This document shows, one piece after another, positions 32,407 to 40,383 of a stretch of 64,000 nucleotides of DNA. Positions within the stretch are counted from its first letter, which is position 1, and each line of letters starts with the position of its first letter. The position numbers were made by a program, and so were the translations under genes. The notes under the pieces are model-generated. The model was not told the origin of the DNA. It was given only the letters and a program-made list of their open reading frames with translations, and did no database searches. Source of the DNA: an uncultured Faecalibacterium sp. (GTDB taxonomy: Bacteria > Bacillota > Clostridia > Oscillospirales > Ruminococcaceae); the NCBI GenBank assembly GCA_934539245.1, contig CAKTCK010000006.1, positions 9,333-73,332 on the forward strand, written 5' to 3'.

Positions 32407-33758
32407 ACCGGGAAAAGCACTTTCACCCGCTGGCGGCGCTGCATCTGCTGCGCAAGACCCTGCTTGTGTACCTTCTGCCGCTGGTACAAGTGCTTTTTGC
32501 CCGCAACTGGGAAGCCCTGCGTGCGGCGCTGCGGCAGGACCTTGTGCTGCTCTTCTTTATCAGCTTAGTGTGCTGGGCGGTGTACTACGGCGGCCGCTGG
32601 CAGGTGGATGCCGAGGGCACAGTACACGTCAGCTGGCGGCTGGGGGTACGGCTGGACCGCGCCCTGCGTGCCGAAGGTCTGGCGGCGCTGGTGTTGGAGC
32701 AGCCGCTGGTCTACCGTCTGGCCGGAGCCTGCCGGGTGATGCTGTACCCTGTGGGACAGAAACAGACCATTACCTTGTATCTTACCCGTCAGCAGGCCGA
32801 GGAGCTTGCCGACCTGCTGCTGCCGGTGACAGACCCGCTGTGGCACGCGCCCAAGGGCGGCGAAAAGCTGGCCTTTACGGTGCTGGGCGCCAACGGCCTG
32901 TCCACTTTGATTTTATGGTGGCTGGCGATCCACCAGACCCAAAGCTACGCCCCGGACGCCCAGACCGCTGCCCTTGCGCAGCTGGGACAGCTGGCGGCGC
33001 TTGCCGCCCGCTGGCTGCCGCTGGGCACGGCATGGCTGCTGGTGCTGGCGGGCACCCTGTTCTGCATCAGTCTGGTGCGCAGCGCTTTGCAGGCGGTGCA
33101 TTACACCGTCTGGCGCACCGACACCCAGCTGGGCAGCCGGGGCGGGCTTATCCGCCGGTACGAGATGCGGCTGCGGCTCAGCCAGCTGAACTACGCCGAC
33201 CTGCGCCGCTCCCCCGCCACATGGGCGCTGCATTACTGCCCGGTATTCGTCTCGGCAGGGGCGTGCCGCCCGGAGCTGCCCTTGTTCGTCTGGCGGGAGG
33301 GCACTCCGCTGTTGCGGGAGCTGCTGCCGGAGATGGCACAACTGCCCCCGGACACCCGCGCCGACACCACCGACCGCAGCATGGCATTCTTTTTACCGGC
33401 GGGCATCCCGCTGGCGCTCTGCCTGCTGCTGACGGCGGTATCCCGCACCACCCTGCCCGCCCTTACCCTGCCGCTGCTCATCCCCACCGGGGTGTTTGCC
33501 GCCCTGCTGGGCGCTGCCGCCGTGGGCTGGCACCGGGAGGGCGTATGGCAGCAGCAGGGACAGCTGCTGCTCTGCCGGCAGCACCGGTTCCATCTGCACC
33601 AGCTGTGCGTGTTCCACCCGGACACCGGCTTTACCGCGCTGCAATCCCCTTGGGCGGCGATGGTGCAGCGCGCCAACCTGACCCTTATATTTCCCGGCAA
33701 AGAAAAGGTCACCGTGCGCAGTGTGCCGCTGACGGCTCTTGATTTTCTGGGAATATAG
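32403..33758 (+). CDS. PH-domain membrane protein, long partner (YdbT-like)
   Basis: A 451-residue protein with about six membrane segments in three pairs, each followed by a PH-like beta-rich section, the layout of YdbT-type proteins. The opening HFHPLAALHLLRKTLLVYLL and the arginine-poor RYEMRLRLSQLNYADLRRSP region fit that group. It is the last gene of the trkA-trkA-PH-PH operon (ATGA overlap with the preceding gene). The function of YdbS/YdbT pairs is not settled; envelope stress or antimicrobial tolerance have been suggested. Link to the TrkA genes is by operon only. Confidence 0.72.
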   Translation: MNREKHFHPLAALHLLRKTLLVYLLPLVQVLFARNWEALRAALRQDLVLLFFISLVCWAVYYGGRWQVDAEGTVHVSWRLGVRLDRALRAEGLAALVLEQPLVYRLAGACRVMLYPVGQKQTITLYLTRQQAEELADLLLPVTDPLWHAPKGGEKLAFTVLGANGLSTLILWWLAIHQTQSYAPDAQTAALAQLGQLAALAARWLPLGTAWLLVLAGTLFCISLVRSALQAVHYTVWRTDTQLGSRGGLIRRYEMRLRLSQLNYADLRRSPATWALHYCPVFVSAGACRPELPLFVWREGTPLLRELLPEMAQLPPDTRADTTDRSMAFFLPAGIPLALCLLLTAVSRTTLPALTLPLLIPTGVFAALLGAAAVGWHREGVWQQQGQLLLCRQHRFHLHQLCVFHPDTGFTALQSPWAAMVQRANLTLIFPGKEKVTVRSVPLTALDFLGI

Positions 33759-33772
33759 AAGTATACTTGCGA

Positions 33773-33809
33773 TGCCCCGCTGAACCTACGGTCGGCGGGG
33801 CATTTTTGT
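33773..33809 (+). terminator. Terminator after the trkA-PH operon
   Basis: TGCCCCGC (33773-33780) pairs with GCGGGGCA (33795-33802), with an inner AACC/GGT pairing, followed by TTTTTG. Confidence 0.8.
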
Positions 33810-33835
33810 AACACAGACCAACGGAGACTATTTTT

Positions 33836-34498
33836 ATGATAAAGACTGTATTATTTGATCTGGACGGCACCCTGCTGAACACCATCGACGACCTTGCCGA
33901 TGCCGGCAACTGGGTGTGCGCACAAAACGGCTGGCCCACCTTTACGGTGGCACAGTTCAAGCTGATGGTGGGCAACGGCATCCCCAAGCTGGTGGAGCGG
34001 TTCTCCCCCGCTGACGCCCGCACCCCGGCGCAGTTGGCGGCTACACTGGCGCAGTTCACCGCCCGGTACGATGCCCACAAGGAGGACAAGACCGCGCCCT
34101 ACCCCGGCATCCCGGCGCTGCTGGACGCACTGAAGGCCGAGGGCATCCAGTGCGCGGTATTCTCCAACAAGGCCGATGCCCTGTGCGGCGGCATCATTGC
34201 CCACTACTTTGGCACCGGCCGCTTTGACGCCGTGCGGGGCAGCCGCCCGGGCGTGCCCACCAAGCCCGACCCCACCGGGCTGTATGCTCTGATGACCGAG
34301 TTGGGCGCAGACCCCGCCGCCACCCTTTTTGTGGGTGACAGCGATGTGGACATCCTCACCGGGCACAACGCCCACCTGCCCGCCATGGGCGCGCTGTGGG
34401 GCTTCCGCGGCCGCGCCGAACTGACCGCCGCCGGTGCCGATGCTCTGGCAGAAGTGCCGGAGGATATCCTGCGCTATGTGCAGGAGCGGAATAAATAA
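33836..34498 (+). CDS. HAD family hydrolase, phosphoglycolate phosphatase-like
   Basis: A 220-residue HAD phosphatase. Motif I is FDLDGTLLNT at the N-terminus, motif II is FSNKAD, motif III lysine is in TKPDPTGL, and motif IV is FVGDSDVDILTG. A helical cap of about 70 residues follows motif I, as in the Gph/PGP group that clears 2-phosphoglycolate or related phosphates. The start ATG 33836 has ACGGAGAC upstream. It has its own terminator. The precise substrate cannot be deduced. Confidence 0.92.
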   Translation: MIKTVLFDLDGTLLNTIDDLADAGNWVCAQNGWPTFTVAQFKLMVGNGIPKLVERFSPADARTPAQLAATLAQFTARYDAHKEDKTAPYPGIPALLDALKAEGIQCAVFSNKADALCGGIIAHYFGTGRFDAVRGSRPGVPTKPDPTGLYALMTELGADPAATLFVGDSDVDILTGHNAHLPAMGALWGFRGRAELTAAGADALAEVPEDILRYVQERNK

Positions 34499-34535
34499 AA
34501 ACACGGGAAGGTCTGCGGATCTTCCCGTGTTTTTG
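34499..34535 (+). terminator. Terminator after the HAD phosphatase gene
   Basis: AAACACGGGAAG (ending 34510) pairs with CTTCCCGTGTTT (from 34521), followed by TT. It can act for the convergent DUF2442 gene as well. Confidence 0.85.
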
Positions 34536-34549
34536 CGTATTTTTGCGGA

Positions 34550-34849
34550 TCAGGATGCCGATTCCAGCGGGTCTACCACCACAGGACAGGTCTCGTACAA
34601 CTCGATGGGATCCAAGTCCACACAGCTGCCCGGGTCCCGGTCACCGGTCACATCCCATGCAGCGGTGTCGTTCAGGACGGTCAGACGGCTTTTGAAAAAA
34701 GCTTCATCCTGCAAGGGCGCAAAGACCCCGCCCAGTTTAAGCAGCGGCTTTGCGTCATACAGACGCACAGAGCCATCGTTGAAATAGAGGTACACCGTAA
34801 AGTCCTCGCCCGCAACAGCCTGCAAGACCTTTGGGAACAATGTATCCAT
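34550..34849 (-). CDS. DUF2442 domain protein
   Basis: A 99-residue protein with the DUF2442 pattern: a beta-rich N-terminus (FTVYLYFNDGSVRLYDAKPLL) and the ending DLDPIELYETC. Many DUF2442 genes sit beside DUF4160 genes in toxin-antitoxin-like pairs, but no partner is present here, so it is an orphan. The start at 34849 follows AAAGGAGG. Lies between the HAD gene and the tRNA unit. Function unknown. Confidence 0.88.
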   Translation of the reverse strand: MDTLFPKVLQAVAGEDFTVYLYFNDGSVRLYDAKPLLKLGGVFAPLQDEAFFKSRLTVLNDTAAWDVTGDRDPGSCVDLDPIELYETCPVVVDPLESAS

Positions 34850-34892
34850 AGAGATGCCTCCTTTGTTCCTTCGATTCCTCGTACGGGTTGCA

Positions 34893-34930
34893 TGAAAAAA
34901 TCCCTGATCCTAAGATCAGGGATTTTATTC
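34893..34930 (-). terminator. Terminator of the tRNA unit
   Basis: AAAATCCCTGATC (34897-34909) pairs with GATCAGGGATTTT (34914-34926); on the minus strand it ends the tRNA-Glu transcript with a U-tract six bases past the tRNA. Confidence 0.88.
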
Positions 34931-34931
34931 A

Positions 34932-35003
34932 TGACCCGTACGGGAATCGAACCCATGTTACAGCCGTGAAAGGGCCGTGTCTTAACCGCTTGACCAACGG
35001 GCC
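34932..35003 (-). tRNA. tRNA-Glu (TTC)
   Basis: A 72-nt cloverleaf on the minus strand. The acceptor stem pairs GGCCCGT with ACGGGTC, the anticodon loop is CCTTTCACG with anticodon TTC, and the T loop is GGTTCGATTCC. CCA is not encoded. It is the second gene of a two-tRNA transcript. Confidence 0.95.
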
Positions 35004-35009
35004 TTACAA

Positions 35010-35092
35010 ATACAGAGCTTCGCTAAAACCTCCGACTTTCATCGTCCACTACTGCGGACGACCGTCCCCCTTATCTTAGCGAAACTCTGTAA
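35010..35092 (-). other. Structured spacer between the two tRNAs
   Basis: The 94-base spacer is itself folded: ACAGAG-c-TTCGCTAA near the tRNA-Glu side pairs with TTAGCGAA-a-CTCTGT near the tRNA-Met side (one mismatch), and between them CGTCC-actactgc-GGACG forms a second hairpin. It may guide tRNA processing or be an embedded small RNA; I do not recognise it. Confidence 0.6.
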
Positions 35093-35097
35093 CGTGG

Positions 35098-35171
35098 TAG
35101 CGGTAACTGGATTTGAACCGGTGACACTTCGGGTATGAACCGAATGCTCTAGCCAACTGAGCTATACCGCC
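35098..35171 (-). tRNA. tRNA-Met (CAT)
   Basis: A 74-nt cloverleaf on the minus strand. The acceptor stem pairs GGCGGTA with TACCGCT, the anticodon loop is GTTCATACC with anticodon CAT, and the T loop is GGTTCAAATCC. The G1-U72 start pair and A-rich stem details do not match an initiator. An Ile tRNA with modified CAT cannot be excluded but the body fits elongator Met. Confidence 0.9.
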
Positions 35172-35205
35172 ACATATTTAACTTGCACTTGAACGGTGCT
35201 TTATT

Positions 35206-35234
35206 ATTATATCCATAGATGCCCTTTTTGTCAA
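35206..35234 (-). promoter_or_regulatory. Promoter of the tRNA-Met/tRNA-Glu unit
   Basis: On the minus strand TTGACA (plus 35229-35234), 17 bases, TATAAT (plus 35206-35211): a perfect sigma-A promoter about 35 bases before tRNA-Met. Confidence 0.9.
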
Positions 35235-35333
35235 CACATATTTTCAAAAAATTTTGCAGTTTTTTGATTTTTTCAATTTATTTACGTAGATGCGTTGAAA
35301 CACGAGATTTCTTGTTGCTTTTTGCGGTAAAAA

Positions 35334-35652
35334 GCCCTCTCAGGCGCTCCCGCGCCAGATTCCCCCTTTTGTCGCTGCGCGACATCTTCCCCCGGAGCGG
35401 GGGAAGTCTTTCCTCTCAGGGAGAGCCAAGCCGTAAAGTTCAGCACTAAAGTATTAAGTATAACAAGAAAGCTTCCGGCAGTGCTCTTGCCTCTCCCTTT
35501 GGGAGAGGTGGCTTTGCGAAGCAAAGACGGAGAGGGCGCACGCCGTTAGCTCTGTTGCTAAAGTTTCAGGCGCAATAAGAAACTTTCCCGCCATGCCAGA
35601 GGCTCCCTCCCCGAGGGATCTGTCAAAACCGTCAGGTTTTGACTGAGGGAGT
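35334..35652. repeat. Family A palindromic repeat, long mosaic copy
   Basis: It begins GCCCTCTCAGG and ends GACTGAGGGAGTT, so the two ends come from different terminus types. Inner hairpins are GTCGC-TGC-GCGAC (35371-35383), CTTTGC-GAA-GCAAAG (35512-35526) and CAAAACC-gtca-GGTTTTG near 35624. It separates the tRNA unit from serS. Confidence 0.82.
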
Positions 35653-35673
35653 TCAGCACTCGCTTGCCCACGC

Positions 35674-35716
35674 AAAAAGCACCGCTTCCCTCTACGGAAA
35701 GCGGTGCTTTTTTCAA
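35674..35716 (-). terminator. Terminator after serS
   Basis: AAAAAGCACCGCTT (35674-35687) pairs with AAGCGGTGCTTTTT (35699-35712); U-tracts occur on both strands. Confidence 0.88.
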
Positions 35717-35753
35717 CCTTTTTCTGCCCGGTTGTGGAAAACCCGGTGCAGTT

Positions 35754-37085
35754 TTAGTTCTTCTTATTGGTGGGGACCATGACCTTCAACCCGCCCATGT
35801 ACGGCTGCAGCACTTCGGGGATGGTCACGCTGCCATCGGCCTGCAGGTGGTTCTCCAGGAAGGCGATCAGCATACGCGGGGGTGCCACGCAGGTGTTGTT
35901 CAGGGTGTGGGCCAGATAGGTCTTGCCGTCCTTGCCCTTGATGCGGATGTGCAGGCGGCGTGCCTGTGCGTCACCCAGATTGGAGCAGGAGCAGACCTCG
36001 AAGTACTTCTGCTGGCGGGGGCTCCAAGCCTCGATATCGCAGCTCTTGACCTTCAGGTCAGCCAGATCGCCGGAGCAGCAGTTCAGCTGGCGCACGGGGA
36101 TCTCCATGCTGCGGAACAGCTCCACGGACATCTGCCACAGCTTCTCGTACCAGTCGGCGCTCTCCTCGGGGCGGCAGACCACGATCATCTCCTGCTTCTC
36201 GAACTGGTGGATGCGGTAGATGCCGCGCTCCTCAATGCCGTGTGCGCCCTTCTCCTTGCGGAAGCAGGGGCTGTAAGAGGTCAGGGTCAGGGGCATCTTG
36301 CTCTCGTCCAGCGTCTGGTCGATAAAGCGGCCGATCATGGTGTGCTCGCTGGTGCCGATGAGGTACAGATCCTCACCCTCGATCTTGTACATCATGGCGT
36401 CCATCTCGGGGAAGGACATGACGCCCTGCACCACGTTGCCGTGCATCATGAAGGGCGGGATGACGTAGGTAAAGCCCTTGTTGATCATAAAGTCGCGGGC
36501 GTAGGCCAGCACAGCCTCGTGCAGGCGGGCGATGTTGCCCAGCAGATAGTAGAAGCCGTTGCCTGCCACGCGGCCTGCGGCGTCCATATCAATGCCGTCA
36601 AAGCTCTCCATGATCTCGGTGTGGTACGGGATGGGGAAATCCGGCACCACAGGCTCGCCGAAGCGCTGGGCTTCCACGTTATAGGTATCGTCCGGGCCGA
36701 TGGGCACGCTGGGGTCGATCATCTGGGGAATGGAGTACATGATCTCCTGAATGCGGGCAGACAGTGCCTCCTCTTCCTTCTCCAGCTCTGCCGTCTTGTC
36801 GGCGTCGGCCTTGACGGCGGCGTTGTTGGCATCGATCTGTGCCTGCAGCTCAGCCTTCTGTGCCTCGTCGGTGCACTTCTTCAGCTGGCCGAACAGCGGG
36901 CCGTTGGCCTTGCTCAGCTTGTTGCGGGCGGCCTTCAGAGCCTCCACTTCCTTCAGGGCTGCGCGGTACTTGGCATCCTTTTCGATGACCTCATCCACCA
37001 GCGGCAGCTTGGCGTCCTGAAACTTCTTTTTGATGTTTTCCTTAACGGCGTCCGGGTTCTCGCGGACAAATTTGATATCCAGCAT
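35754..37085 (-). CDS. serS: Serine-tRNA ligase
   Basis: A 443-residue class II aminoacyl-tRNA synthetase charging tRNA-Ser. The N-terminal coiled-coil arm that grips the tRNA spans about residues 25-105 (ALKEVEALKAARNKLSKANG and on). Catalytic motif 2 reads FRKEKGAHGIEERGIYRIHQ and motif 3 lies in the C-terminal NTCVAPPRMLIAFLENH. ATG 37085 follows AAGGAGAG. It lies 84 bases downstream of parB in the same direction; two short hairpins (AAGGCGG/CCGCCTT, GCAGCGG/CCGCTGC) occupy that gap, too short for a T-box. Length is normal. Confidence 0.97.
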   Translation of the reverse strand: MLDIKFVRENPDAVKENIKKKFQDAKLPLVDEVIEKDAKYRAALKEVEALKAARNKLSKANGPLFGQLKKCTDEAQKAELQAQIDANNAAVKADADKTAELEKEEEALSARIQEIMYSIPQMIDPSVPIGPDDTYNVEAQRFGEPVVPDFPIPYHTEIMESFDGIDMDAAGRVAGNGFYYLLGNIARLHEAVLAYARDFMINKGFTYVIPPFMMHGNVVQGVMSFPEMDAMMYKIEGEDLYLIGTSEHTMIGRFIDQTLDESKMPLTLTSYSPCFRKEKGAHGIEERGIYRIHQFEKQEMIVVCRPEESADWYEKLWQMSVELFRSMEIPVRQLNCCSGDLADLKVKSCDIEAWSPRQQKYFEVCSCSNLGDAQARRLHIRIKGKDGKTYLAHTLNNTCVAPPRMLIAFLENHLQADGSVTIPEVLQPYMGGLKVMVPTNKKN

Positions 37086-37169
37086 GATTGACTCTCCTTA
37101 ACTCTATTGGGCTTGCAGCGGCTTACCGCTGCCGTTCAAAGGCGGCAGTTCCCGCCTTGGATCGCATGG

Positions 37170-38045
37170 TTATTCGGTTTCCATCTGGTACTGTCCCAGC
37201 AGGTTTGCAAAGGCGCGCAGCTGCTCGTCGGAGTAAAAATGCACCGTCAGCTTGCCCTTGCCGCCGTGGTAGGCTACGTTCACCTCGCTGCCCAGCACCT
37301 GCTTCAGGCTCTCCTCCACCTCAACGGGAAAAGTGCCGCGGGGTGCGGGTTCGCGGGGCTCTTTGGCGGGCTTTGCCATCTTTTTGCAAAGCGCCTCGGC
37401 CTGCCGGACGTTCAGCTGGTTGTCCGCGATGATCTGCGCGGCTTCGGCCTGCAATTCCGGCGTGGGCAAGCCCAGCACCACCTTCGCGTGGCCGGTATTG
37501 ATAAAGCCGCTTTTCAGCAGTTCCAGCACCGCTTCCGGCAGGTTGAGCAGGCGCAGACTGTTCGCCAGTGCGCTGCGGCTCTTGCCCAGCTTGCGGGCGG
37601 CCTGTTCCTGTGTCAGGTCGCAGCGGGTCATCAGCTCCCGGATGCCGGCGGCTTCTTCCACCGGGTCCAGATCCTCGCGCTGCAAATTTTCCACCAGCGC
37701 CAGTTCCATGGCCTGCTCGTCGGACACATCCTTGATGACCACCGGCACCTCGGTAAGACCCGCCATGCGGGAGGCGCGCCAGCGGCGCTCGCCCGCCACG
37801 ATGCTGTAACCGCCCATGGGTCTCGGCCGCACCGCGATGGGCTGCAGCAAACCGTGCTCCGCGATGCTGGCAGCCAGCTCACTAAGGGTCTCCTGTTCAA
37901 AGGTCTTGCGGGGCTGGTCGGGGTCCGGCTCGATCTCGCGCAGCGGCAACGTTTCCACCGCTGCGTACTCTGACTCAAAGACCGGTGCTGCGTCCTCAAA
38001 CAGACTGTCCAGCCCGCGCCCGAGCCCTCCTTTTCCTCTTGCCAT
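37170..38045 (-). CDS. parB: Chromosome partitioning protein ParB (Spo0J)
   Basis: A 291-residue CTP-dependent clamp that loads at parS sites and spreads near the origin. The N-terminal ParA-interacting peptide is seen as GLGRGLDSLFED, then LPLREIEPDPDQPRKTF, the CTP-binding GERRWRAS, a helix-turn-helix (LTQEQAARKLGKSRSALANS) and a C-terminal dimer domain. It follows parA by 22 bases. A perfect parS site lies just upstream of parA and imperfect ones nearby (see those entries). The product should organise and segregate the new origins. Confidence 0.96.
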   Translation of the reverse strand: MARGKGGLGRGLDSLFEDAAPVFESEYAAVETLPLREIEPDPDQPRKTFEQETLSELAASIAEHGLLQPIAVRPRPMGGYSIVAGERRWRASRMAGLTEVPVVIKDVSDEQAMELALVENLQREDLDPVEEAAGIRELMTRCDLTQEQAARKLGKSRSALANSLRLLNLPEAVLELLKSGFINTGHAKVVLGLPTPELQAEAAQIIADNQLNVRQAEALCKKMAKPAKEPREPAPRGTFPVEVEESLKQVLGSEVNVAYHGGKGKLTVHFYSDEQLRAFANLLGQYQMETE

Positions 38046-38067
38046 TGTTTACCTTGTTCCCCCTGTT

Positions 38068-38901
38068 TTAATCTTCCAGAGCGTTTTTCGCCGGCTCTGC
38101 GGCGGGTGCAGCCTTTGCGCGGGACTTTTTAGGCTCCTGCGGGCGGTTGTGCTTGACAAATTCGATGGCCAAGTCCATGTAGGCTTCGCTGCCCTTGCCC
38201 TTGGGCTCGTAGAAATTGATGGGCTGACCGTAGCTGGGCGCTTCCGAAATGCGGATGGAGCGCGGGATGGTGGTATTGTACACCTTGGAGCCGAAGTACT
38301 TCTGCACCTGCTCCACCACCTGCACGGTCAGGTTGTACCGCAGCGAGAACATGGTGAACACCACGCCCTCGATATCCAGATACGGGTTATACTTTTTGCG
38401 GATGGTCTTGAGGGTGCTGATGAGCTCCGACAATCCTTCCAGCGCATAGTACTCGCACTGCACCGGGATGAGCACACTGTCGCAGGCGCTCAGGCCGTTG
38501 AGGGTGAGCAGGTCCAGACTGGGCGGGCAGTCGATAAAGATGAAGTCGTAGTCCTTCTGCACCCCGGCCAGCGCCTTGCGCAGACGCCCCTCGCGGCCGG
38601 GCAGGTCGATCATTTCCAAGCTGGCACCCGCCAGCCGGGTGTTGGAGCCGATGACGTCGGTGCGGTACTCGGTGTGCCGGATGGCCTGCGCCGCCGTTGC
38701 CTTGCCGATGAGCACCTCATAAGTGCCCGCTTCTACGCTGCGCTTTTGGATGCCATAGCCGGTAGTGGTGTTGCCCTGCGGGTCTAAGTCCACGATGAGC
38801 ACCTTTTTGCCCAGTGCCGCTACGCAGGACGAAAGATTGACGGCAGTGGTGGTTTTACCCACTCCGCCCTTCTGGTTTGCGATCGCTACAATTTTTGCCA
38901 C
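38068..38901 (-). CDS. parA: Chromosome partitioning ATPase ParA (Soj)
   Basis: A 277-residue ParA ATPase with the deviant Walker A KGGVGKTTTAVNLS near the N-terminus, Walker B in DFIFIDCPPSLDLLT, and the usual basic C-terminal helices. With ParB it moves origins apart and, in Bacillus, adjusts DnaA activity. The start is taken as GTG 38901, with GGAGGAAG ten bases upstream; the in-frame ATG at 38946 has no ribosome binding site and its first codons are the parS palindrome. A lysine/alanine-rich tail of about 25 residues ends the protein. Confidence 0.95.
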   Translation of the reverse strand: MAKIVAIANQKGGVGKTTTAVNLSSCVAALGKKVLIVDLDPQGNTTTGYGIQKRSVEAGTYEVLIGKATAAQAIRHTEYRTDVIGSNTRLAGASLEMIDLPGREGRLRKALAGVQKDYDFIFIDCPPSLDLLTLNGLSACDSVLIPVQCEYYALEGLSELISTLKTIRKKYNPYLDIEGVVFTMFSLRYNLTVQVVEQVQKYFGSKVYNTTIPRSIRISEAPSYGQPINFYEPKGKGSEAYMDLAIEFVKHNRPQEPKKSRAKAAPAAEPAKNALED

Positions 38902-38929
38902 GCGCTTTTCTTCCTCCCGGGGAAAGTTT

Positions 38930-38945
38930 TGTTCCACGTGGAACA
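38930..38945. promoter_or_regulatory. parS site
   Basis: TGTTCCACGTGGAACA, a perfect 16-bp palindrome matching the parS consensus TGTTNCACGTGNAACA. It is in the leader of parA, so ParB binding could also affect parAB expression. Confidence 0.93.
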
Positions 38946-38993
38946 CGCAGTCGTGCCCACCGGTTTCCCCGTCCGGCAGGCACCTTGGCTTCT

Positions 38994-39022
38994 AGTATAA
39001 CACATCCAAATTGCTTTTTGAA
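38994..39022 (-). promoter_or_regulatory. Probable promoter of parA-parB
   Basis: On the minus strand TTCAAA (plus 39017-39022), 17 bases, TATACT (plus 38994-38999). Confidence 0.6.
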
Positions 39023-39086
39023 CCATCTGGAGCGTTTTTCAGCTGGATTTTTAACTTTTGAGGGTGGGAAAGTGGAAAACGAGAAG

Positions 39087-39413
39087 AAAACTCCCCCAGT
39101 CTGCTCCCGTTGGTCGCAGACAGATTTCCCTTTTTGTCACCTTCGGTGACATCTTCCCCCGGCCGGGGGAAGTCTTCCTCTGGGATGGGGCCTTTGGCAT
39201 GGCGGGAAAGTTTCTCGTTGCTATTGATACTTTAGTGATAGAGCTGACGGCGTGCGCCCTCTCAGTCAAAGCCTACGGCTTTGCCAGCTCTCCCAAAGGG
39301 AGAGCCAAGAGCACTGCCGGAAACTTTCTCATTACACTTAAAACTTTAGCAACGAACGTAATGGCTTGGCTCTCCCCTTGGGAGAGCTGGCGCGGGAGCG
39401 CCTGAGAGGGCGT
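39087..39413. repeat. Family A palindromic repeat, long mosaic copy
   Basis: Fills most of the parA-noc gap. Ends are AAACTCCCCCAGTC and CTGAGAGGGCG, of different type. Inner hairpins include GTCTGC...GCAGAC, GTCACC-TTC-GGTGAC (39136-39150), CAAAGCC-ta-CGGCTTTG and GCTCTCCCAAAGGGAGAGC. The block CGTGCGCCCTCTCAGTC in the middle looks like the terminus of a second copy inserted or joined here. Confidence 0.82.
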
Positions 39414-39422
39414 CCCCTCCCC

Positions 39423-39438
39423 TGTTCCACATGGAACA
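39423..39438. promoter_or_regulatory. parS-like site with one change
   Basis: TGTTCCACATGGAACA differs from parS at one central base. It lies two bases before the end of noc. Confidence 0.7.
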
Positions 39439-39440
39439 AT

Positions 39441-40235
39441 TCACTTCTCTGCGGCGGCGGTGGGGATGCGGACGGTGTACTCGATGTAGCCGTCCTTCTC
39501 TTCCCGGTGGGCGGTGGCGGGCACGCCGTTATCGGTCATCAGCCGGATGGCGTGGTCGATGGTGTTGACAAAGATGCGCACGTCCCGCACCATGGAGATG
39601 CGGTGCCCGGCCTTGGGCGGGCTGTTCAGCAACTGCTCGATGTAGCTGTCGGTCTGGCGGGCGTTCAGGCGGCGCTTGGCGATGGTGATCAGCGCTTCGC
39701 TGCGGCGGTTCTCCGGCAGGCGCAGCACCGCCCGGGCGTGGCGCTCGGTGAGGTTGTTGTCCAGCACGAACTGCCGCTGGTCTGCCGTCAGCTGCAACAG
39801 CCGCAGCTTGTTGGCAAAGGTGGGCTGCGCCATGCCCAGACGCTTGGCGGCTTCGGCTTGGGTGCAGTCCCACAGCACCATCACATCCCGCAGCCCCTGC
39901 GCCTGTTCAAAGGGGTTCAGGTCGGCGCGCTGGATGTTTTCCAGCAGACCCAGCGCGGCGGTGCGGTCGTCAGCGTAGCTGCACAGGATGGCGGGGATGG
40001 TGGTCATCTTTGCCAGTTGGCAGGCACGCAGCCGCCGCTCCCCTGCCACCAGCTCGTAGCCCTCTTCCACCCTGCGCACCGTGACCGGCTGGAGCAGACC
40101 GTTCTCCCGGATGCTCTGCGCCAGCGCGGTCAGCTCCTGCTCGTCAAAGCTTTTCCGCGCCTGAAAGGGTGATGGGCGGATCTGGTCGATGGGCAGAGAG
40201 AGTAATTTTCCGGACGGTTTCTTGCGTTCAAACAT
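39441..40235 (-). CDS. noc: Second ParB-like protein, likely nucleoid occlusion protein Noc
   Basis: A 264-residue ParB paralogue in the position of noc in Bacillus (between rsmG and parA). It has the CTP-binding GERRLRAC, a ParB-type helix-turn-helix (CTQAEAAKRLGMAQPTFANK) and a C-terminal dimer domain. The N-terminus reads MFERKKPSGKLLSLPIDQIR and lacks the ParA-binding GLGRGL peptide, as expected of Noc, which instead binds membrane. ATG 40235 follows AAAGGGGC. A large inverted repeat just upstream contains a near-Noc-box. Function is inferred from synteny and paralogy. Confidence 0.85.
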   Translation of the reverse strand: MFERKKPSGKLLSLPIDQIRPSPFQARKSFDEQELTALAQSIRENGLLQPVTVRRVEEGYELVAGERRLRACQLAKMTTIPAILCSYADDRTAALGLLENIQRADLNPFEQAQGLRDVMVLWDCTQAEAAKRLGMAQPTFANKLRLLQLTADQRQFVLDNNLTERHARAVLRLPENRRSEALITIAKRRLNARQTDSYIEQLLNSPPKAGHRISMVRDVRIFVNTIDHAIRLMTDNGVPATAHREEKDGYIEYTVRIPTAAAEK

Positions 40236-40262
40236 GATGCTGCCCCTTTCCTTGTGTAATGG

Positions 40263-40298
40263 GGTTTTCCACATTTCTCCGGGAAATCGTGGAAAACC
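40263..40298. promoter_or_regulatory. Large inverted repeat upstream of noc
   Basis: GGTTTTCCAC (40263-40272) and GTGGAAAACC (40289-40298) enclose ATTTC-tccg-GGAAAT, giving a 36-base near-palindrome. The centre is one base longer than the Noc box ATTTCCCGGGAAAT, and the arms resemble DnaA boxes (TTTTCCACA). Possibly an autoregulatory operator. Confidence 0.55.
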
Positions 40299-40383
40299 GG
40301 TTCAGCTTCAGTGTAGCACACAAAGAAAGACCCCGCCAGAATTTTCGTTCGGCAGGGTCTTACAGGTTGCGTCAGGTCATGCG

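Noticed and set aside
37086-37169. T-box regulator upstream of serS
   Set aside because: The gap to parB is only 84 bases and has no specifier region or T-box sequence.
38901-38946. ATG at 38946 as the parA start
   Set aside because: Its first codons are the parS palindrome and no ribosome binding site precedes it, while GTG 38901 has one and matches the usual N-terminus.
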